DNA of 64,000 nt from Afipia sp. (GCA_017474385.1 JAFVHU010000152.1:124001-188000); one strand, 5' to 3'; shown: positions 35,045 through 44,416, numbered from the stretch's first letter. Made by a program: numbers and translations. The notes: generated by a model from the sequence alone, not told the origin.

Positions 35045-36563
35045 AACGGTTTACCTTCATGTCAGTGGTCGCGAGAGCAAGCACGAGTTCGCAGGCCTGC
35101 GCATTCGACGGCGCGACCATAACGCCGGCCTCTTCCAGACGCCGGACCTGTGCGGAGCGCACCTGCCGATCGAGTTCAGTGCCGGTCACCGAAGCGACAA
35201 TGATCGGCGCATTGTCAGCGCGATCTGCCACGATCTCCGCCAGGTGTGCGGCGGGATCGGCATGCGCGCCGTAGCCGATCACGAGATCGACGAGAATGAC
35301 CGCAACCTCGGGATCGACCAGTGCCGCGCGCAAGGCGTCGTCACGCACCGACGGATCGATCATGGGATGTGGCCGGCCCTGGGTATATTCGTCGGCTCCA
35401 AGATCGATGATCCGATCCAGGCCCGCGCTCTCCGGCGCATCGAGATAGGGAACGTTGGGAATCGCCGCGTTCGACGTCACCTGGCGTCCGCCTGCTCCAA
35501 GGATCACCTGCGCCTCGGCACAGAGCGTTCCTCCGGCAAACAGACCCTCGATCCGGCGCTCACCTCTGCGCCGGGGCAGGCGCGTGGCCAGCTTCGTGAC
35601 GTTGAAGTTGCCGCCGATGGTCCGGCCTCCGAGCGCGAGTTCGGCAGCATCCTTGAGCGTACGCGCGAAATTCGCATTCGGCGGAAGCTCAGCAGAAGCT
35701 GCGCCGATGAAGCACACCGTGTAGGGCTTCGGACTTCTGGCGATGCGTGCGATCACAACCTTCGCAACATCCGGATGCGGCGGCTTGGAAATCAGCACCA
35801 CGCGATCCGTCTCCGGATCGGCATCCAGCGCGTCCATCGCCATCAACGTCGTAATGCCGCCGATTTCCTTTTTCAGGTCACGGCCGCCCACGCCGATCGC
35901 ATGCGAGATGCCTTCGCCTGCTTCGGAGATCAGACACGAGACTTCCTGCGTCCCAGTTCCGGACGCGCCGATGATTCCGATCTTGCCGCGCTTCAACTTG
36001 TTGGCGAATGCCAGAGGCGCACCGCCGATGACGGCCGTGCCGCAGTCCGGCCCCATCATCAGCAGACCCAACTCGCGCGCATGCTGCTTCAGCGACAGTT
36101 CGTCTGTGATCGAGACGTTGTCGCTGAACATCAGCACGTGAAGTCCGCGGTTAAGCGCCTTGCGCGCTTCCGCCGCGGCGAATTCGCCGGGAACGGATAT
36201 CAGGGCCAGATTGGCGTCCGGCGTGGCCTTGACCGCTGCACCAATGCTGCGCGGCCGCCATGCAACCTCTCCCGAACTCTGGGTCTTCGGTTTGTCGAGC
36301 GCCTTGAGTGCATCGCCAAGCGCGTCCCGTGCGGCCTGTTCGCTCTCCGCCTTGACCGCAAGGATAAGATCGTTGCCTTGCGCAGCAACATCCCCGTCAA
36401 GAAGCCCTGCGTTGCGCATGATGGCGACGTTGGACGGCGTTCCCATCATCAGCGCGGCTTCGAGAATGCCGGGTGCCGACGCGATCTCACGCGACAGCCG
36501 CATCAGCGCGACGGAATCCAGATAGAAACCTTTTCGAATCTCATTCAGAACGAACGCGCTCAT
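35031..36563 (-). CDS. allF: FdrA/AllF-like subunit of oxamate carbamoyltransferase
   Basis: 510 residues. The succinyl-CoA-synthetase-like domains of FdrA are plain: VMRNAGLL-type N-terminus with ALMMGTPSNVAIM, ANLALISVPGEFAAAEA, GLLMMGPDCGTAVIGGAPLA, IGASGTGTQEVSCLI, GVGGRDLKKEIGGITTLMAM, and VDLVIGYGAHADPAAHL. E. coli AllF has a further C-terminal segment of about 50 residues; here the protein ends before it, and a similar segment is a separate gene at 37821-38018. It overlaps the AllG-like gene by four bases. With AllG and AllH it should transfer a carbamoyl group between an oxalurate-type donor and phosphate. Confidence 0.88.
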   Translation of the reverse strand: MSAFVLNEIRKGFYLDSVALMRLSREIASAPGILEAALMMGTPSNVAIMRNAGLLDGDVAAQGNDLILAVKAESEQAARDALGDALKALDKPKTQSSGEVAWRPRSIGAAVKATPDANLALISVPGEFAAAEARKALNRGLHVLMFSDNVSITDELSLKQHARELGLLMMGPDCGTAVIGGAPLAFANKLKRGKIGIIGASGTGTQEVSCLISEAGEGISHAIGVGGRDLKKEIGGITTLMAMDALDADPETDRVVLISKPPHPDVAKVVIARIARSPKPYTVCFIGAASAELPPNANFARTLKDAAELALGGRTIGGNFNVTKLATRLPRRRGERRIEGLFAGGTLCAEAQVILGAGGRQVTSNAAIPNVPYLDAPESAGLDRIIDLGADEYTQGRPHPMIDPSVRDDALRAALVDPEVAVILVDLVIGYGAHADPAAHLAEIVADRADNAPIIVASVTGTELDRQVRSAQVRRLEEAGVMVAPSNAQACELVLALATTDMKVNRYANT

Positions 36564-37810
36564 GATACCCCCAGATCTTTCGCAATGGCACGGACGGCTT
36601 GCTGGAAGCAGGCCATCGGCGCCTTCACCACGCCGGCACCCACCTGCCCGATCCCGGGCTCACGATGCGCGATCCCGGTATTGATGACGGGCGCCAGTCC
36701 GGTTTCGACCACCAGCCGCACATCGATTCCCGTCGGAACGCCGGCGAAGTCGAGTGCTGCGATCGTCCATTCAGGATTCTGGCCCGCGGTGATTTCACCC
36801 ATCGCCCGGGTAAAATTTCCCGCTGACGACGGCGCGCCCGCGCCGATGAATCCGGCGACTGCGGGCGACGCAGCCATGGCGAAACCACCAAGGCCGATAG
36901 TCTCAACAATGGCGGAGTCACCCATGTCGGGGTTGGCGTCCTTTTCGGAATAGCCCGCGAAATAAAGCCCCTCCGGCATTTCGACCGGCGCGGTGAACCA
37001 CTGGTCGCCGAGACCGCTGACCCGCACGCCGAAGTCGGTGCCGTTGCGGCACATGGCGGTGACGATGGTCGAACCGCGAATGCCCTTCGCCGGATCGGTC
37101 ATCGCTTTGCCCATCGCCATCGCGATGTTGAGAAAGAACTGATCGTTCTGCGCAATGAAGGCGATGCAATCGGCGAGAACTTCGTTGTCGGTCGAGGTTC
37201 GCGCCAGCGACGGCCCCACCTCTCTCAGAAAAACGCTTGAGCAGGCAAGATTGCGCTGATGCATCTCGTCGCCCATCGAGAGACCGCGCGCGATGATCGA
37301 CTTGAGCTCGATGCCGCCGCGCGCCCGGATCGCCTTGGCGAGGACCGGTCCAAACACGTCACGCAGCCAGGCCAGACGCGCCAGCACGCTCGCGTCATTC
37401 CCGCCGAAACGCATCACCTTCCCGAGCCCCTCGTTGATCGCGCAATAGGCGCGGTTCGAGAACCGGGTGTTCTCGACGACGAAGAGCGGCATCGAGACAG
37501 TCGTCATGCCGGTCATCGGACCGACTGCGCCGAAATGATGGTTCGGATGAAATTCGATACCGCCGCTCGCGGCCAATTCGGTGGCGGCATCGAGATCCGG
37601 CGCCCAGCCTTCAAAGACGATCGCGCCGGCGACCGCGCCGCGCATCGGACCGCACATCTTGTCCCAGGTGATCGGTGGCCCGGCGTGGAGGACCATCCGG
37701 TCCTTCAATCCCTTCAACACCTCACGCGCCGGAACGATGTCGATCAGCTTCGGCTCGCCTTCCAGAATGCGCGCCAGCGCCTGCTTGTTTGCTTCCTCGA
37801 TCAATTTCAT
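36560..37810 (-). CDS. allG: YlbE/AllG-like (DUF1116) subunit of oxamate carbamoyltransferase
   Basis: 416 residues from ATG 37810 (MKLIEEANKQALARILEG), with GGAGG six bases upstream. Family blocks are VLHAGPPITWDKMCGPMRGA, ATELAASGGIEFHPNHHFGA, GLSMGDEMHQRNLACSSVFL, and RVSGLGDQWFTAPVE. E. coli YlbE has about 50 extra N-terminal residues; here that portion is missing and its equivalent is the small gene just upstream. It overlaps allF by four bases. Confidence 0.88.
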   Translation of the reverse strand: MKLIEEANKQALARILEGEPKLIDIVPAREVLKGLKDRMVLHAGPPITWDKMCGPMRGAVAGAIVFEGWAPDLDAATELAASGGIEFHPNHHFGAVGPMTGMTTVSMPLFVVENTRFSNRAYCAINEGLGKVMRFGGNDASVLARLAWLRDVFGPVLAKAIRARGGIELKSIIARGLSMGDEMHQRNLACSSVFLREVGPSLARTSTDNEVLADCIAFIAQNDQFFLNIAMAMGKAMTDPAKGIRGSTIVTAMCRNGTDFGVRVSGLGDQWFTAPVEMPEGLYFAGYSEKDANPDMGDSAIVETIGLGGFAMAASPAVAGFIGAGAPSSAGNFTRAMGEITAGQNPEWTIAALDFAGVPTGIDVRLVVETGLAPVINTGIAHREPGIGQVGAGVVKAPMACFQQAVRAIAKDLGVS

Positions 37811-37820
37811 GAACGCCTCC

Positions 37821-38018
37821 TCATACACCGAGCTTCGCAAGCAGCGCAGCCATCGCAGGATCACCACCAGCCGGCGGCGACCAGTCGACATGGACGACCT
37901 CGATGTCGCAGTCGCGCAGATCCTTCACGAAGCCTTCAAGTCCGACGTTCACGACTTTCACGTCGCTCGTCAGCAGGGCCTGGTACGGCATATTTTTCTC
38001 GATTGCCACGAACGTCAT
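37821..38018 (-). CDS. Free-standing FdrA/YlbE accessory domain (65 aa)
   Basis: 65 residues, MTFVAIEKNMPYQALLTSDV then KVVNVGLEGFVKDLRDCDIE and VVHVDWSPPAGGDPAMAALL. From memory of E. coli, the same VINxGLxxF ... xWSPxAGG pattern forms the C-terminal end of FdrA and the N-terminal end of YlbE. Here it is its own gene with GGAGGA directly before ATG 38018; since that spacer is very short, GTG 38009 may be the true start. It ends ten bases before allG, in the same direction. It leads the operon and lies just downstream of a palindromic operator. Confidence 0.75.
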   Translation of the reverse strand: MTFVAIEKNMPYQALLTSDVKVVNVGLEGFVKDLRDCDIEVVHVDWSPPAGGDPAMAALLAKLGV

Positions 38019-38048
38019 TCCTCCACTTTTTATCGACGCTTCGAGATT

Positions 38049-38066
38049 AGTAAGAAAATTCTTACT
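38049..38066. promoter_or_regulatory. Palindromic operator, site 1 (allGFK operon)
   Basis: AGTAAGAAAATTCTTACT: perfect 8-bp arms around a two-base centre, 31 bases upstream of the small-domain gene. The same palindrome recurs at 39878 and 41074, with a weaker relative at 44468, so it is probably the binding site of one regulator, most simply the TetR protein at 41206-41955. Confidence 0.75.
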
Positions 38067-38262
38067 TTGTCAATTGCCGATGCAGACCCGCCGAATGGAT
38101 ACGATGAAAAATCATGACGTGAATGAAAGACCGCAGCAGCGAATGCGCGGCACGCCGCTTGCCGCGGCTGATAAGTGCTGAACAGAATCAAGACACCCCG
38201 CGATCGGCGAATGAGGCTAGGTCTCAGCCACCAATCCGCGACGTCACGCTGCAAAGTCCCAG

Positions 38263-39855
38263 CTATCGCGCAGCGACCACGCCATCGCTGCGAGGATCGC
38301 TTGCGCCTTCGAGCAATCCGTCCGGATGCCAGACGATTGCGCCCGCGTGTCCCATGAATTCCTCGAACGGCCCAACAACCTGTACATCGTGCCCGAGACG
38401 GCGCATGGCCTCGATCGTTCCGGGATCGAATCGGGATTCGATTTTGAGGTTGTTGTTTTCCTCACCCCACGTCCGGCCCAACAGCCAGCGCGGAGCAGTG
38501 ACCGTCGACTGGAGGTCTTGGCCATGCAGCGCATAACGCGAGAAAATTGCAGCCTGCGTTTGAGGTTGCCCTTCACCGCCCATCGTGCCGTAGGACATCA
38601 GGCGGCCGTCGCTCAACTCCGCCATGGCAGGCTGGATGGTATGAAATGGAAGTCGCGACGGTTTCAGCGAGTTTGCATCGCCCTCGGCAAGGCTGAAGCT
38701 TGTTCCGCGATTTTGCCAGGTCACGCCGGTTTGCGGAAGAACGACACCCGAACCGAACTCCCAATAGATGCTCTGAATGAAGCTGACGTTGAGACCGCTG
38801 CGATCGGTTGCGGCGAGCCAAACCGTGTCGCCATGCTTTGACGGGTCTGGCCACGGCGCAGCACGCTCGGTCGCAACAGTTTTGTCGAGAGCAGCAAGCG
38901 ATTCCCCCGTCAGGAAGTCGGCCGCAGCGCGCTCCATGTAGTCGGGATCCGTCACATGCCGATTGCGGACACGGAATGCGGCTTTGGTGCACTCAACCAG
39001 CCGGTGAAGATGATCGATGCCATCTGCCTCGTTGGCAATGCGCCGCGCGTAAAGTCCGAGGATCAAGAGCGACGCAAGACCCTGCGTCGGTGGCGGCATA
39101 TTGAAGACCTTGTTGCCAGCCACATCGAGAGACAACGGGGTTACCAGTGTGGCCTGATGACGCTCAAGGTCGGCCAGACGAAGCGGGCTGCCGGCCTTTT
39201 CAAGATCCGCAGCAATCGATCGGGCGAGATCACCGCGATAGAAATCCGACAGGCCTGCTTGCGACAAGCGCGCGAGGGTATCGGCGACGCGAGGCTGCCG
39301 CAGCTTTGAACCGACAGCGAGCGGAGCGCCGTTCGGCAAATAAACATCGGCGAAGCCCGGAACATCCTGCAACTCCGGATGCTTCTTCTTTATGTTTTCG
39401 TGGAGTGTTTGCGGAACCGGCACCCCTTCCCATGCATAGCGGATCGCGTCCTGCAGAAGACGCGACATCGGCAACCGGCCGCCATGCTGCCGGCGGCTGA
39501 GATTTTGCGCCTTCTCCCAGCCGTCGACGGTGCCTGCAACAGTCAGCGCCGCCAGCGGACCGCGCCCGGGAATGGCCGCGCACCCGCGCTCCCGATACCA
39601 GTTGCGATCGGCAGCCATCGCGGAGCGTCCGCATGCCTGAATTCCGATCGGCGCCGATCCCGGCTTGCCGATAAGCCAGAAACTATCACCGCCGAGACCG
39701 TTCATGTGCGGATAGACGACGGCGATTGCCGCAGCCGAGGCAATCATTGCTTCAATCGCATTGCCGCCGTCGGACAGAACGGAAAGACCAGCCTGGGCCG
39801 CGAGGTGATGCGGCGCCGTAACCATGCCTCGGTAGCTTCTCTTCGTCTGCAACAT
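38263..39855 (-). CDS. Gamma-glutamyltransferase-family Ntn hydrolase (copy 2)
   Basis: 530 residues, without an obvious signal peptide (MLQTKRSYRGMVTAPHHLAA). GLGGDSFWLIGKPGSA, GDTVWLAATDRSGLN (candidate nucleophile Thr near residue 345), WEFGSGVVLPQTGVTWQNRG and YGTMGGEGQPQTQAA mark the family. It is clearly a paralogue of copy 1, but cytoplasmic in appearance, suggesting the two act on either side of the membrane or on different intermediates. It has its own upstream operator and stands between the allGFK operon and the AllH-like gene. Confidence 0.85.
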   Translation of the reverse strand: MLQTKRSYRGMVTAPHHLAAQAGLSVLSDGGNAIEAMIASAAAIAVVYPHMNGLGGDSFWLIGKPGSAPIGIQACGRSAMAADRNWYRERGCAAIPGRGPLAALTVAGTVDGWEKAQNLSRRQHGGRLPMSRLLQDAIRYAWEGVPVPQTLHENIKKKHPELQDVPGFADVYLPNGAPLAVGSKLRQPRVADTLARLSQAGLSDFYRGDLARSIAADLEKAGSPLRLADLERHQATLVTPLSLDVAGNKVFNMPPPTQGLASLLILGLYARRIANEADGIDHLHRLVECTKAAFRVRNRHVTDPDYMERAAADFLTGESLAALDKTVATERAAPWPDPSKHGDTVWLAATDRSGLNVSFIQSIYWEFGSGVVLPQTGVTWQNRGTSFSLAEGDANSLKPSRLPFHTIQPAMAELSDGRLMSYGTMGGEGQPQTQAAIFSRYALHGQDLQSTVTAPRWLLGRTWGEENNNLKIESRFDPGTIEAMRRLGHDVQVVGPFEEFMGHAGAIVWHPDGLLEGASDPRSDGVVAAR

Positions 39856-39877
39856 CAGAACGCTCCGCAGAAAAATA

Positions 39878-39895
39878 AGTAATAATATTTTTACT
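39878..39895. promoter_or_regulatory. Palindromic operator, site 2 (second GGT gene)
   Basis: AGTAATAATATTTTTACT inside the longer ATAAGTAA-N8-TTACTTAT inverted repeat (39875-39898), 23 bases upstream of the gene starting at 39855. It matches sites 1 and 3 in arms and spacing. Confidence 0.75.
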
Positions 39896-40062
39896 TATAT
39901 ATCGTCAAGGGCCTTTTGGAGTGAGCGAACCCGCCCCCCAGATGCGCGAACGCTTCATGCGGCATCAAAAGGCATCGACTGTGAACCCGCAGAGAAAGAA
40001 CTGCTCCGGGGGTGCGCCCGGAGCAGCCAAGTTGGGAGAAAGTCTGTTGGAATGTGGTGGTG

Positions 40063-41034
40063 TTAAATGCTGCGGAGAACTCGATGCCGCTCTTCATCAC
40101 AGGCGAAATAGCGATCGACCGCCCGCATCGCGATCAGGGCACCGGCAAAGCCGTCCCTGCCCGAACTGTGACCGATCGCCGATACGGCAACCAAAGCCTG
40201 ATTCACGCGATTTACGTCGCCCCTTATCGTGACCTGAATTGCAGCATGCATTGCGGCGGCCCCGTAGCCCAGCGCAGCTGTTCGCAGATGTATCCCGCTG
40301 ATGTCGTTGGTGCGATCAAGGTGATTGCGGCAGGCACTCCACAGCAACTCCCGCACATTCGGCAAATCGAGTTCCGCCAGCGCAATGAGCGCGCCTCCGA
40401 GTAAGTCGTCACCGGACGGCGTCAAGCCCGGCCCCAGACCAATCAGTGTTACAAGTTCTGCGCTGTCCGCCGGCGACGGAGCGCGTCCACTGAGTGCGTC
40501 AGTGATGACGCGATCAAGAGCATCAATTCCCGTCGCGGCGGCAGCAACAAGTGGCGAGGGCTTCACAGGGCGCTGCGCGCAACCCACTGCCGCCAATCCC
40601 TCCTCCGCCGCACCCACATGAAAAGATTCATCAACGGCGCCGAGCCCAAGCCGCAACCCTGCATGCGTCCAGCTTGCTGGCGGTTCCGGCCTCCAAATGA
40701 ACGCATCGCCCAACGTCGCGAACGGCCTGCTATCGATACGGAGAGCTGAACCGGTCACCGCGACTCCGCCACCTATCGCTGGCCAGCGAAGCGGCCGCCG
40801 CTCGCACAAGACATGCAGCGGACCAGAGCCAAGATGTGGGAGACCAACACAGATCCACTGGCCGCCAAGCACGGCATAAAACGAACTCTCGAAAACAGCG
40901 ACAACCTGCCCCTCGCTCTCGCTCAGAAGAGTCTTCTCGGCGAGCAGACCAAGCTCGAAAACGGCCAGCAACGGCCGGACTCCGGCTCGCCCCGACCGTG
41001 ACACCGAAGTTTCTATTCGATCCGCTATTGCCAT
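40063..41034 (-). CDS. allH: YlbF/AllH-like (DUF2877) subunit of oxamate carbamoyltransferase
   Basis: 323 residues. The diagnostic DUF2877 block, IGLGPGLTPSGDDLLGGALI, is at about residues 195-215, with HLGSGPLHVL and SGIHLRTAALGYGAAAMHAA elsewhere. In E. coli this protein (AllH) is needed with AllF and AllG for oxamate transcarbamylase activity. Here it is transcribed separately, preceded by its own copy of the shared operator. Confidence 0.83.
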   Translation of the reverse strand: MAIADRIETSVSRSGRAGVRPLLAVFELGLLAEKTLLSESEGQVVAVFESSFYAVLGGQWICVGLPHLGSGPLHVLCERRPLRWPAIGGGVAVTGSALRIDSRPFATLGDAFIWRPEPPASWTHAGLRLGLGAVDESFHVGAAEEGLAAVGCAQRPVKPSPLVAAAATGIDALDRVITDALSGRAPSPADSAELVTLIGLGPGLTPSGDDLLGGALIALAELDLPNVRELLWSACRNHLDRTNDISGIHLRTAALGYGAAAMHAAIQVTIRGDVNRVNQALVAVSAIGHSSGRDGFAGALIAMRAVDRYFACDEERHRVLRSI

Positions 41035-41073
41035 ATCCGACTCTCAGGCGACCCGCGCCTCGAAAAGCAGATA

Positions 41074-41091
41074 AGTAATAATATTCTTACT
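41074..41091. promoter_or_regulatory. Palindromic operator, site 3 (allH)
   Basis: AGTAATAATATTCTTACT within ATAAGTAA-N8-TTACTTAT (41071-41094), about 40 bases upstream of the allH start at 41034. It is near-identical to site 2 and shares both arms with site 1. Confidence 0.78.
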
Positions 41092-41205
41092 TATTGATGT
41101 CAAATGGCAAAGCGCGCCGCGTGCGGACGCCCGATAGCATCAAAGGCATGATCGGGAATGGAATCGCTGACGCACGCCCCGCGGAAGCGTGCCAATAAGA
41201 CGAGG

Positions 41206-41955
41206 TTAAACGAGGTTGGACGCTTTTCCCTGCACGGGCGAAAGTTTCGGTGAAGGCACCTTCTTCCCGTCCTTGCGCGACGCATCGGGAACCGTCAGCC
41301 ACGCCATGATGACATCGTGCGCGTGCCTGCGGCGGTCTTCAAGCCAGTTCGGATCGCCCAGATCCTTGTCGAACATCAGCGACAGCGTGTGCCGGTTCGA
41401 CACATGGAAATAACTGAACGCCGTAATCGTCACGTAGAGCTGGATCGGGTCCACCCCGCCGCGGAAAATTGCGGCCGCCACGCCGCGCCGCAGAATGTTC
41501 TCGATGTTGGATACAAGCGGCATCGTCAGCGCGGCGATCTTGCGGGATTTGCGAAGATATTTTCCGCGCTGCAGATTCTCCGTGTTGATCATCGCGATGT
41601 AATCTTGGTGATTCTGGAAGAACGTGAACGTAAAATCGACCAGTTCACGCAGAGCCCCCGCGGGATCGAGGCTGTCGAGATTAAGCTGCTGCTCGGCGGC
41701 ACGGATATCCGTATAGACGTGTTCCAGAGCAGCCAGATACAGCCCGTCCTTGTCGCCGAAGTAATGATACAGCAGGCGCATGTTGGCCTTCGCGCGATGC
41801 GCAATCGCGTCGACGCGCGCCCCGCCAAGTCCGTTCCGACAGAACTCATAAGTCGCAGCTTGCAGAATCGATTCCTTGGTGAGGGCGGAATCCCGTTTGC
41901 GCTTGCCGCCGGCGGCTTTCTTACGTGCGGGCTTCTTTGCTGACGTCTCATTCAT
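41206..41955 (-). CDS. TetR-family transcriptional regulator
   Basis: 249 residues. The Lys/Arg-rich tail (MNETSAKKPARKKAAGGKRK) precedes a TetR DNA-binding domain at residues 25-75 (SILQAATYEFCRNGLGGARV ... MRLLYHYFGDKDGLYLAAL). The C-terminal ligand and dimer domain is about 165 residues. It lies centrally among the genes that carry the shared palindrome and is the only regulator encoded there, so it is the best candidate to bind those sites. The inducer is unknown. Confidence 0.87.
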   Translation of the reverse strand: MNETSAKKPARKKAAGGKRKRDSALTKESILQAATYEFCRNGLGGARVDAIAHRAKANMRLLYHYFGDKDGLYLAALEHVYTDIRAAEQQLNLDSLDPAGALRELVDFTFTFFQNHQDYIAMINTENLQRGKYLRKSRKIAALTMPLVSNIENILRRGVAAAIFRGGVDPIQLYVTITAFSYFHVSNRHTLSLMFDKDLGDPNWLEDRRRHAHDVIMAWLTVPDASRKDGKKVPSPKLSPVQGKASNLV

Positions 41956-42151
41956 TCGTGCACCTGGTCAACACCATTGAAAGCATTTGGTGACTTTAAC
42001 ATAGTTGCCGTTACCGGCGGGGTCATTCGACCTCTGAAACTGCATTCTGCAGGCAATACTGGTCCTAGCTACCACATCGCCGCGACAGCAATCAAATGAC
42101 GAGATCGGCCGTCCGCACCGGATGGGCGGCCTATTGGCCGGTGCACTTGCT

Positions 42152-43357
42152 TCAACGCGCATCGGAGATCGTCGCGCCGTTGCGGGCGACCAGCCGGCCG
42201 GCTTTATAGACGTCGCGGGGTTTGGGCCGCGCGATAACCGCCTCCTGAACATGCTGCGCATCGATTACGAGAAAATCCGCAGGTCCGCCTTCCGCAAGAC
42301 CATACCCCTCAATATTGAGGGCTCGCGCCGCCTGTGACGTCACCATGTCGAATGCAAGCGTGAGTTCCGCGTCGGTATTGAAGCCCGAGCAATATCCCAC
42401 GATCATCGCCCGTTCGAGCAGATCGCCGTCGCCATAAGGCCACCAGGAATCGCGAATGTTGTCGTTGCCCGCGAAAACATTCACGCCGGCTTCGTGAAGC
42501 AACAGGACCGGCGGAAAGGCATGGGCGCCGGGGGCATTCGTCAGAATCGAAACCCCCGCCTCCGCGAGCTGATTTGCCGTCCGCTGCGCGACATCACGTG
42601 GAACCTGACCCAGCGCATAGGCGTGACTGATCGTCACCCTGCCGCCAAGCCCGACCGCCTTCGTGCGCCGCGCGATCTCCTCGATTTCGAACACACCGAG
42701 CAGATCGCCGTCGTGCAGATGGATGTCGATGCCGACGCCATGACGCTCCGCGACGTCGAAGATAGCATCGAGATGTCCCGCGATATCCCCGTCGTAGCCA
42801 GCCGGATCGAGACCTCCGACAAGATCGGCCCCGTTGCGGACGGCCTCGTTGAGCAATTCGCGCGTGCCGGGCGCGGTCACGATGCCGCTTTGCGGAAAGG
42901 CGACAATCTGGATCGACACCTTGTTCCGATGTGCGTCACGCGCCGCCGCCACCTGTTCAAGGTTACGCAATCCGATCTGTGGATCGATATCGACGTGGCT
43001 GCGCATGTGGGTCGTTCCTTGCGAAACGCACAGTTCGATCAGGCCGGCGGCGCGTACGGGAATCGGCTTCGCCTTGGCAAGTGCCTGTTTCTCAAACTCG
43101 ACCCGTTCGCGGACGTTGAAGCCTGCGGTGCACAGCCGATGCGGCTTCCATTCGTCGCCGATGAAACCCTTGTCGAGATGGATATGGCCGTCCACCAGAC
43201 CCGGCAGCACGAGGCGATGTTTGAGATCGGAACTTTCACGTGCCGCAATGCGCAGACCGGCTGCGATAGCGGAAATGCGCCCGTTCTTCACGGCGATATC
43301 GACCGTTCGCCCATCGGACAGTCGTGCATTTTGAAACAGCGTGTCGATATCGGTCAA
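42152..43357 (-). CDS. CodA-like metal-dependent amidohydrolase/deaminase
   Basis: 401 residues of the amidohydrolase fold. Metal and catalytic residues are seen in VDGHIHLDKGF near residue 57, MRSHVDIDPQIG, IDIHLHDGDLLGVFEIEE, TISHAYALGQV, and AGNDNIRDSWWPYGDGD (the Asp of the GxDNxxD type). These match cytosine deaminase CodA and related N-substituted amidine or amide hydrolases. In this locus it probably opens or deaminates a cyclic ureide or pyrimidine-like ring. The gene follows the deacetylase-like gene on the same strand. Confidence 0.85.
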   Translation of the reverse strand: MTDIDTLFQNARLSDGRTVDIAVKNGRISAIAAGLRIAARESSDLKHRLVLPGLVDGHIHLDKGFIGDEWKPHRLCTAGFNVRERVEFEKQALAKAKPIPVRAAGLIELCVSQGTTHMRSHVDIDPQIGLRNLEQVAAARDAHRNKVSIQIVAFPQSGIVTAPGTRELLNEAVRNGADLVGGLDPAGYDGDIAGHLDAIFDVAERHGVGIDIHLHDGDLLGVFEIEEIARRTKAVGLGGRVTISHAYALGQVPRDVAQRTANQLAEAGVSILTNAPGAHAFPPVLLLHEAGVNVFAGNDNIRDSWWPYGDGDLLERAMIVGYCSGFNTDAELTLAFDMVTSQAARALNIEGYGLAEGGPADFLVIDAQHVQEAVIARPKPRDVYKAGRLVARNGATISDAR

Positions 43358-43420
43358 TTGAAGTCCCCAAATCTGTAAGCAAGCGAATGCGTCGTCAGTC
43401 GGCCGCGCGACAGCGCTGTG

Positions 43421-44416
43421 TCATGACTGGATGATTCCTTCCGGGAGTGTCCGACAATAATCGGCGATACCTCCAGCCGTGGTGATCCAGATGTCGCTGC
43501 GCTTCGCGACGATGGTTTGCAGCGCACGCCGCAGCGGCCGCAGACGATGCGGCTGGCCCACCAGATAAGGATGCAGCGCGATGCCCATCACGAGCGATTG
43601 CTTCGTCGATTGCTCCAGCATTTCCTCGAAGTTGTCGACGATCATTTGTGCAAACTGCTCGCCCGAATCCTTCCGGCCGACGATGGAAGGAATGTCGTTC
43701 AACTCCTGCGGATACGGCACCGATAGAATTTTCCCGCCATTGCGGGTTGAAAACCAGATCGGCTGATCGTCCATGCACCAGTCGAGCAGATAGCCGTAAC
43801 CGGCCTCGGCCAACAAATCCGGCGTGAGGTGGGATTGCGAAATCCACGGTCCGAGCCAACCTGCCGGCTGGCGCCCCTCAGCGTCAGAGATCACCGCAGT
43901 GCACTCGGCGATCAGTTGCCGCTCTTCCGCTTCGAGCAATATTCCCTGCCGCTCGGAATTTGTCCGCCCATGACCGACCACCTCGGATCCGCGCTTCCGA
44001 AAAGCATCCATCACTTCCGGGCAGTAGTGGTAGATGCTGCTGTTCGCGAGCACTGACACGGGCAGCGACAACTCGTCGAAAAGATCGATCAGCCGCCAGA
44101 CACCAACCCGATTGCCGTAGTCGCGCCAGGCATAATTCAGAACATCCGGATGCGGCCCTCCGGGACACAGCTCGGCTCCCAGCCCGTCGCCGAATGTAAA
44201 ATGCTCAAGATTCAGGCCGATATAGACCGCGAGGCGCTTGCCGTCCGGCCAGTTGAAATCGGGCCGGTTGACGATCGCGCTGTAGCCATATCGCCCGTGC
44301 GAAGGAACCTCGAAGACCTTGCCGGCGCGCGAACGCAATTGATTTTTCGGACTGCTCGAAGCATCGGCAACTGCCCCAGATATGGGCACATTCTGCTCCT
44401 CAGTCGGCTTGGACAT
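43421..44416 (-). CDS. PuuE-like polysaccharide-deacetylase-fold hydrolase
   Basis: 331 residues from ATG 44416 (MSKPTEEQNVPISGAV), with AAGGAG nine bases upstream. The NodB/deacetylase fold is recognised by WPDGKRLAVYIGLNLEHF, DYGNRVGVWRLIDLFDEL, EVVGHGRTNSERQGIL, GWLGPWISQSHLTPDLLAEA and MGIALHPYLVGQPHRLRPLR. These resemble metal-independent allantoinase PuuE rather than peptidoglycan deacetylases. It probably hydrolyses a cyclic amide or ureide. It is divergent from the importer gene at 44578. Confidence 0.83.
   Translation of the reverse strand: MSKPTEEQNVPISGAVADASSSPKNQLRSRAGKVFEVPSHGRYGYSAIVNRPDFNWPDGKRLAVYIGLNLEHFTFGDGLGAELCPGGPHPDVLNYAWRDYGNRVGVWRLIDLFDELSLPVSVLANSSIYHYCPEVMDAFRKRGSEVVGHGRTNSERQGILLEAEERQLIAECTAVISDAEGRQPAGWLGPWISQSHLTPDLLAEAGYGYLLDWCMDDQPIWFSTRNGGKILSVPYPQELNDIPSIVGRKDSGEQFAQMIVDNFEEMLEQSTKQSLVMGIALHPYLVGQPHRLRPLRRALQTIVAKRSDIWITTAGGIADYCRTLPEGIIQS

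Noticed and set aside
34992-36953. Plus-strand open frame of 653 codons
   Set aside because: It is exactly antisense to the allF and allG homologues, is Arg/His-rich and has no family match; a codon-bias shadow.
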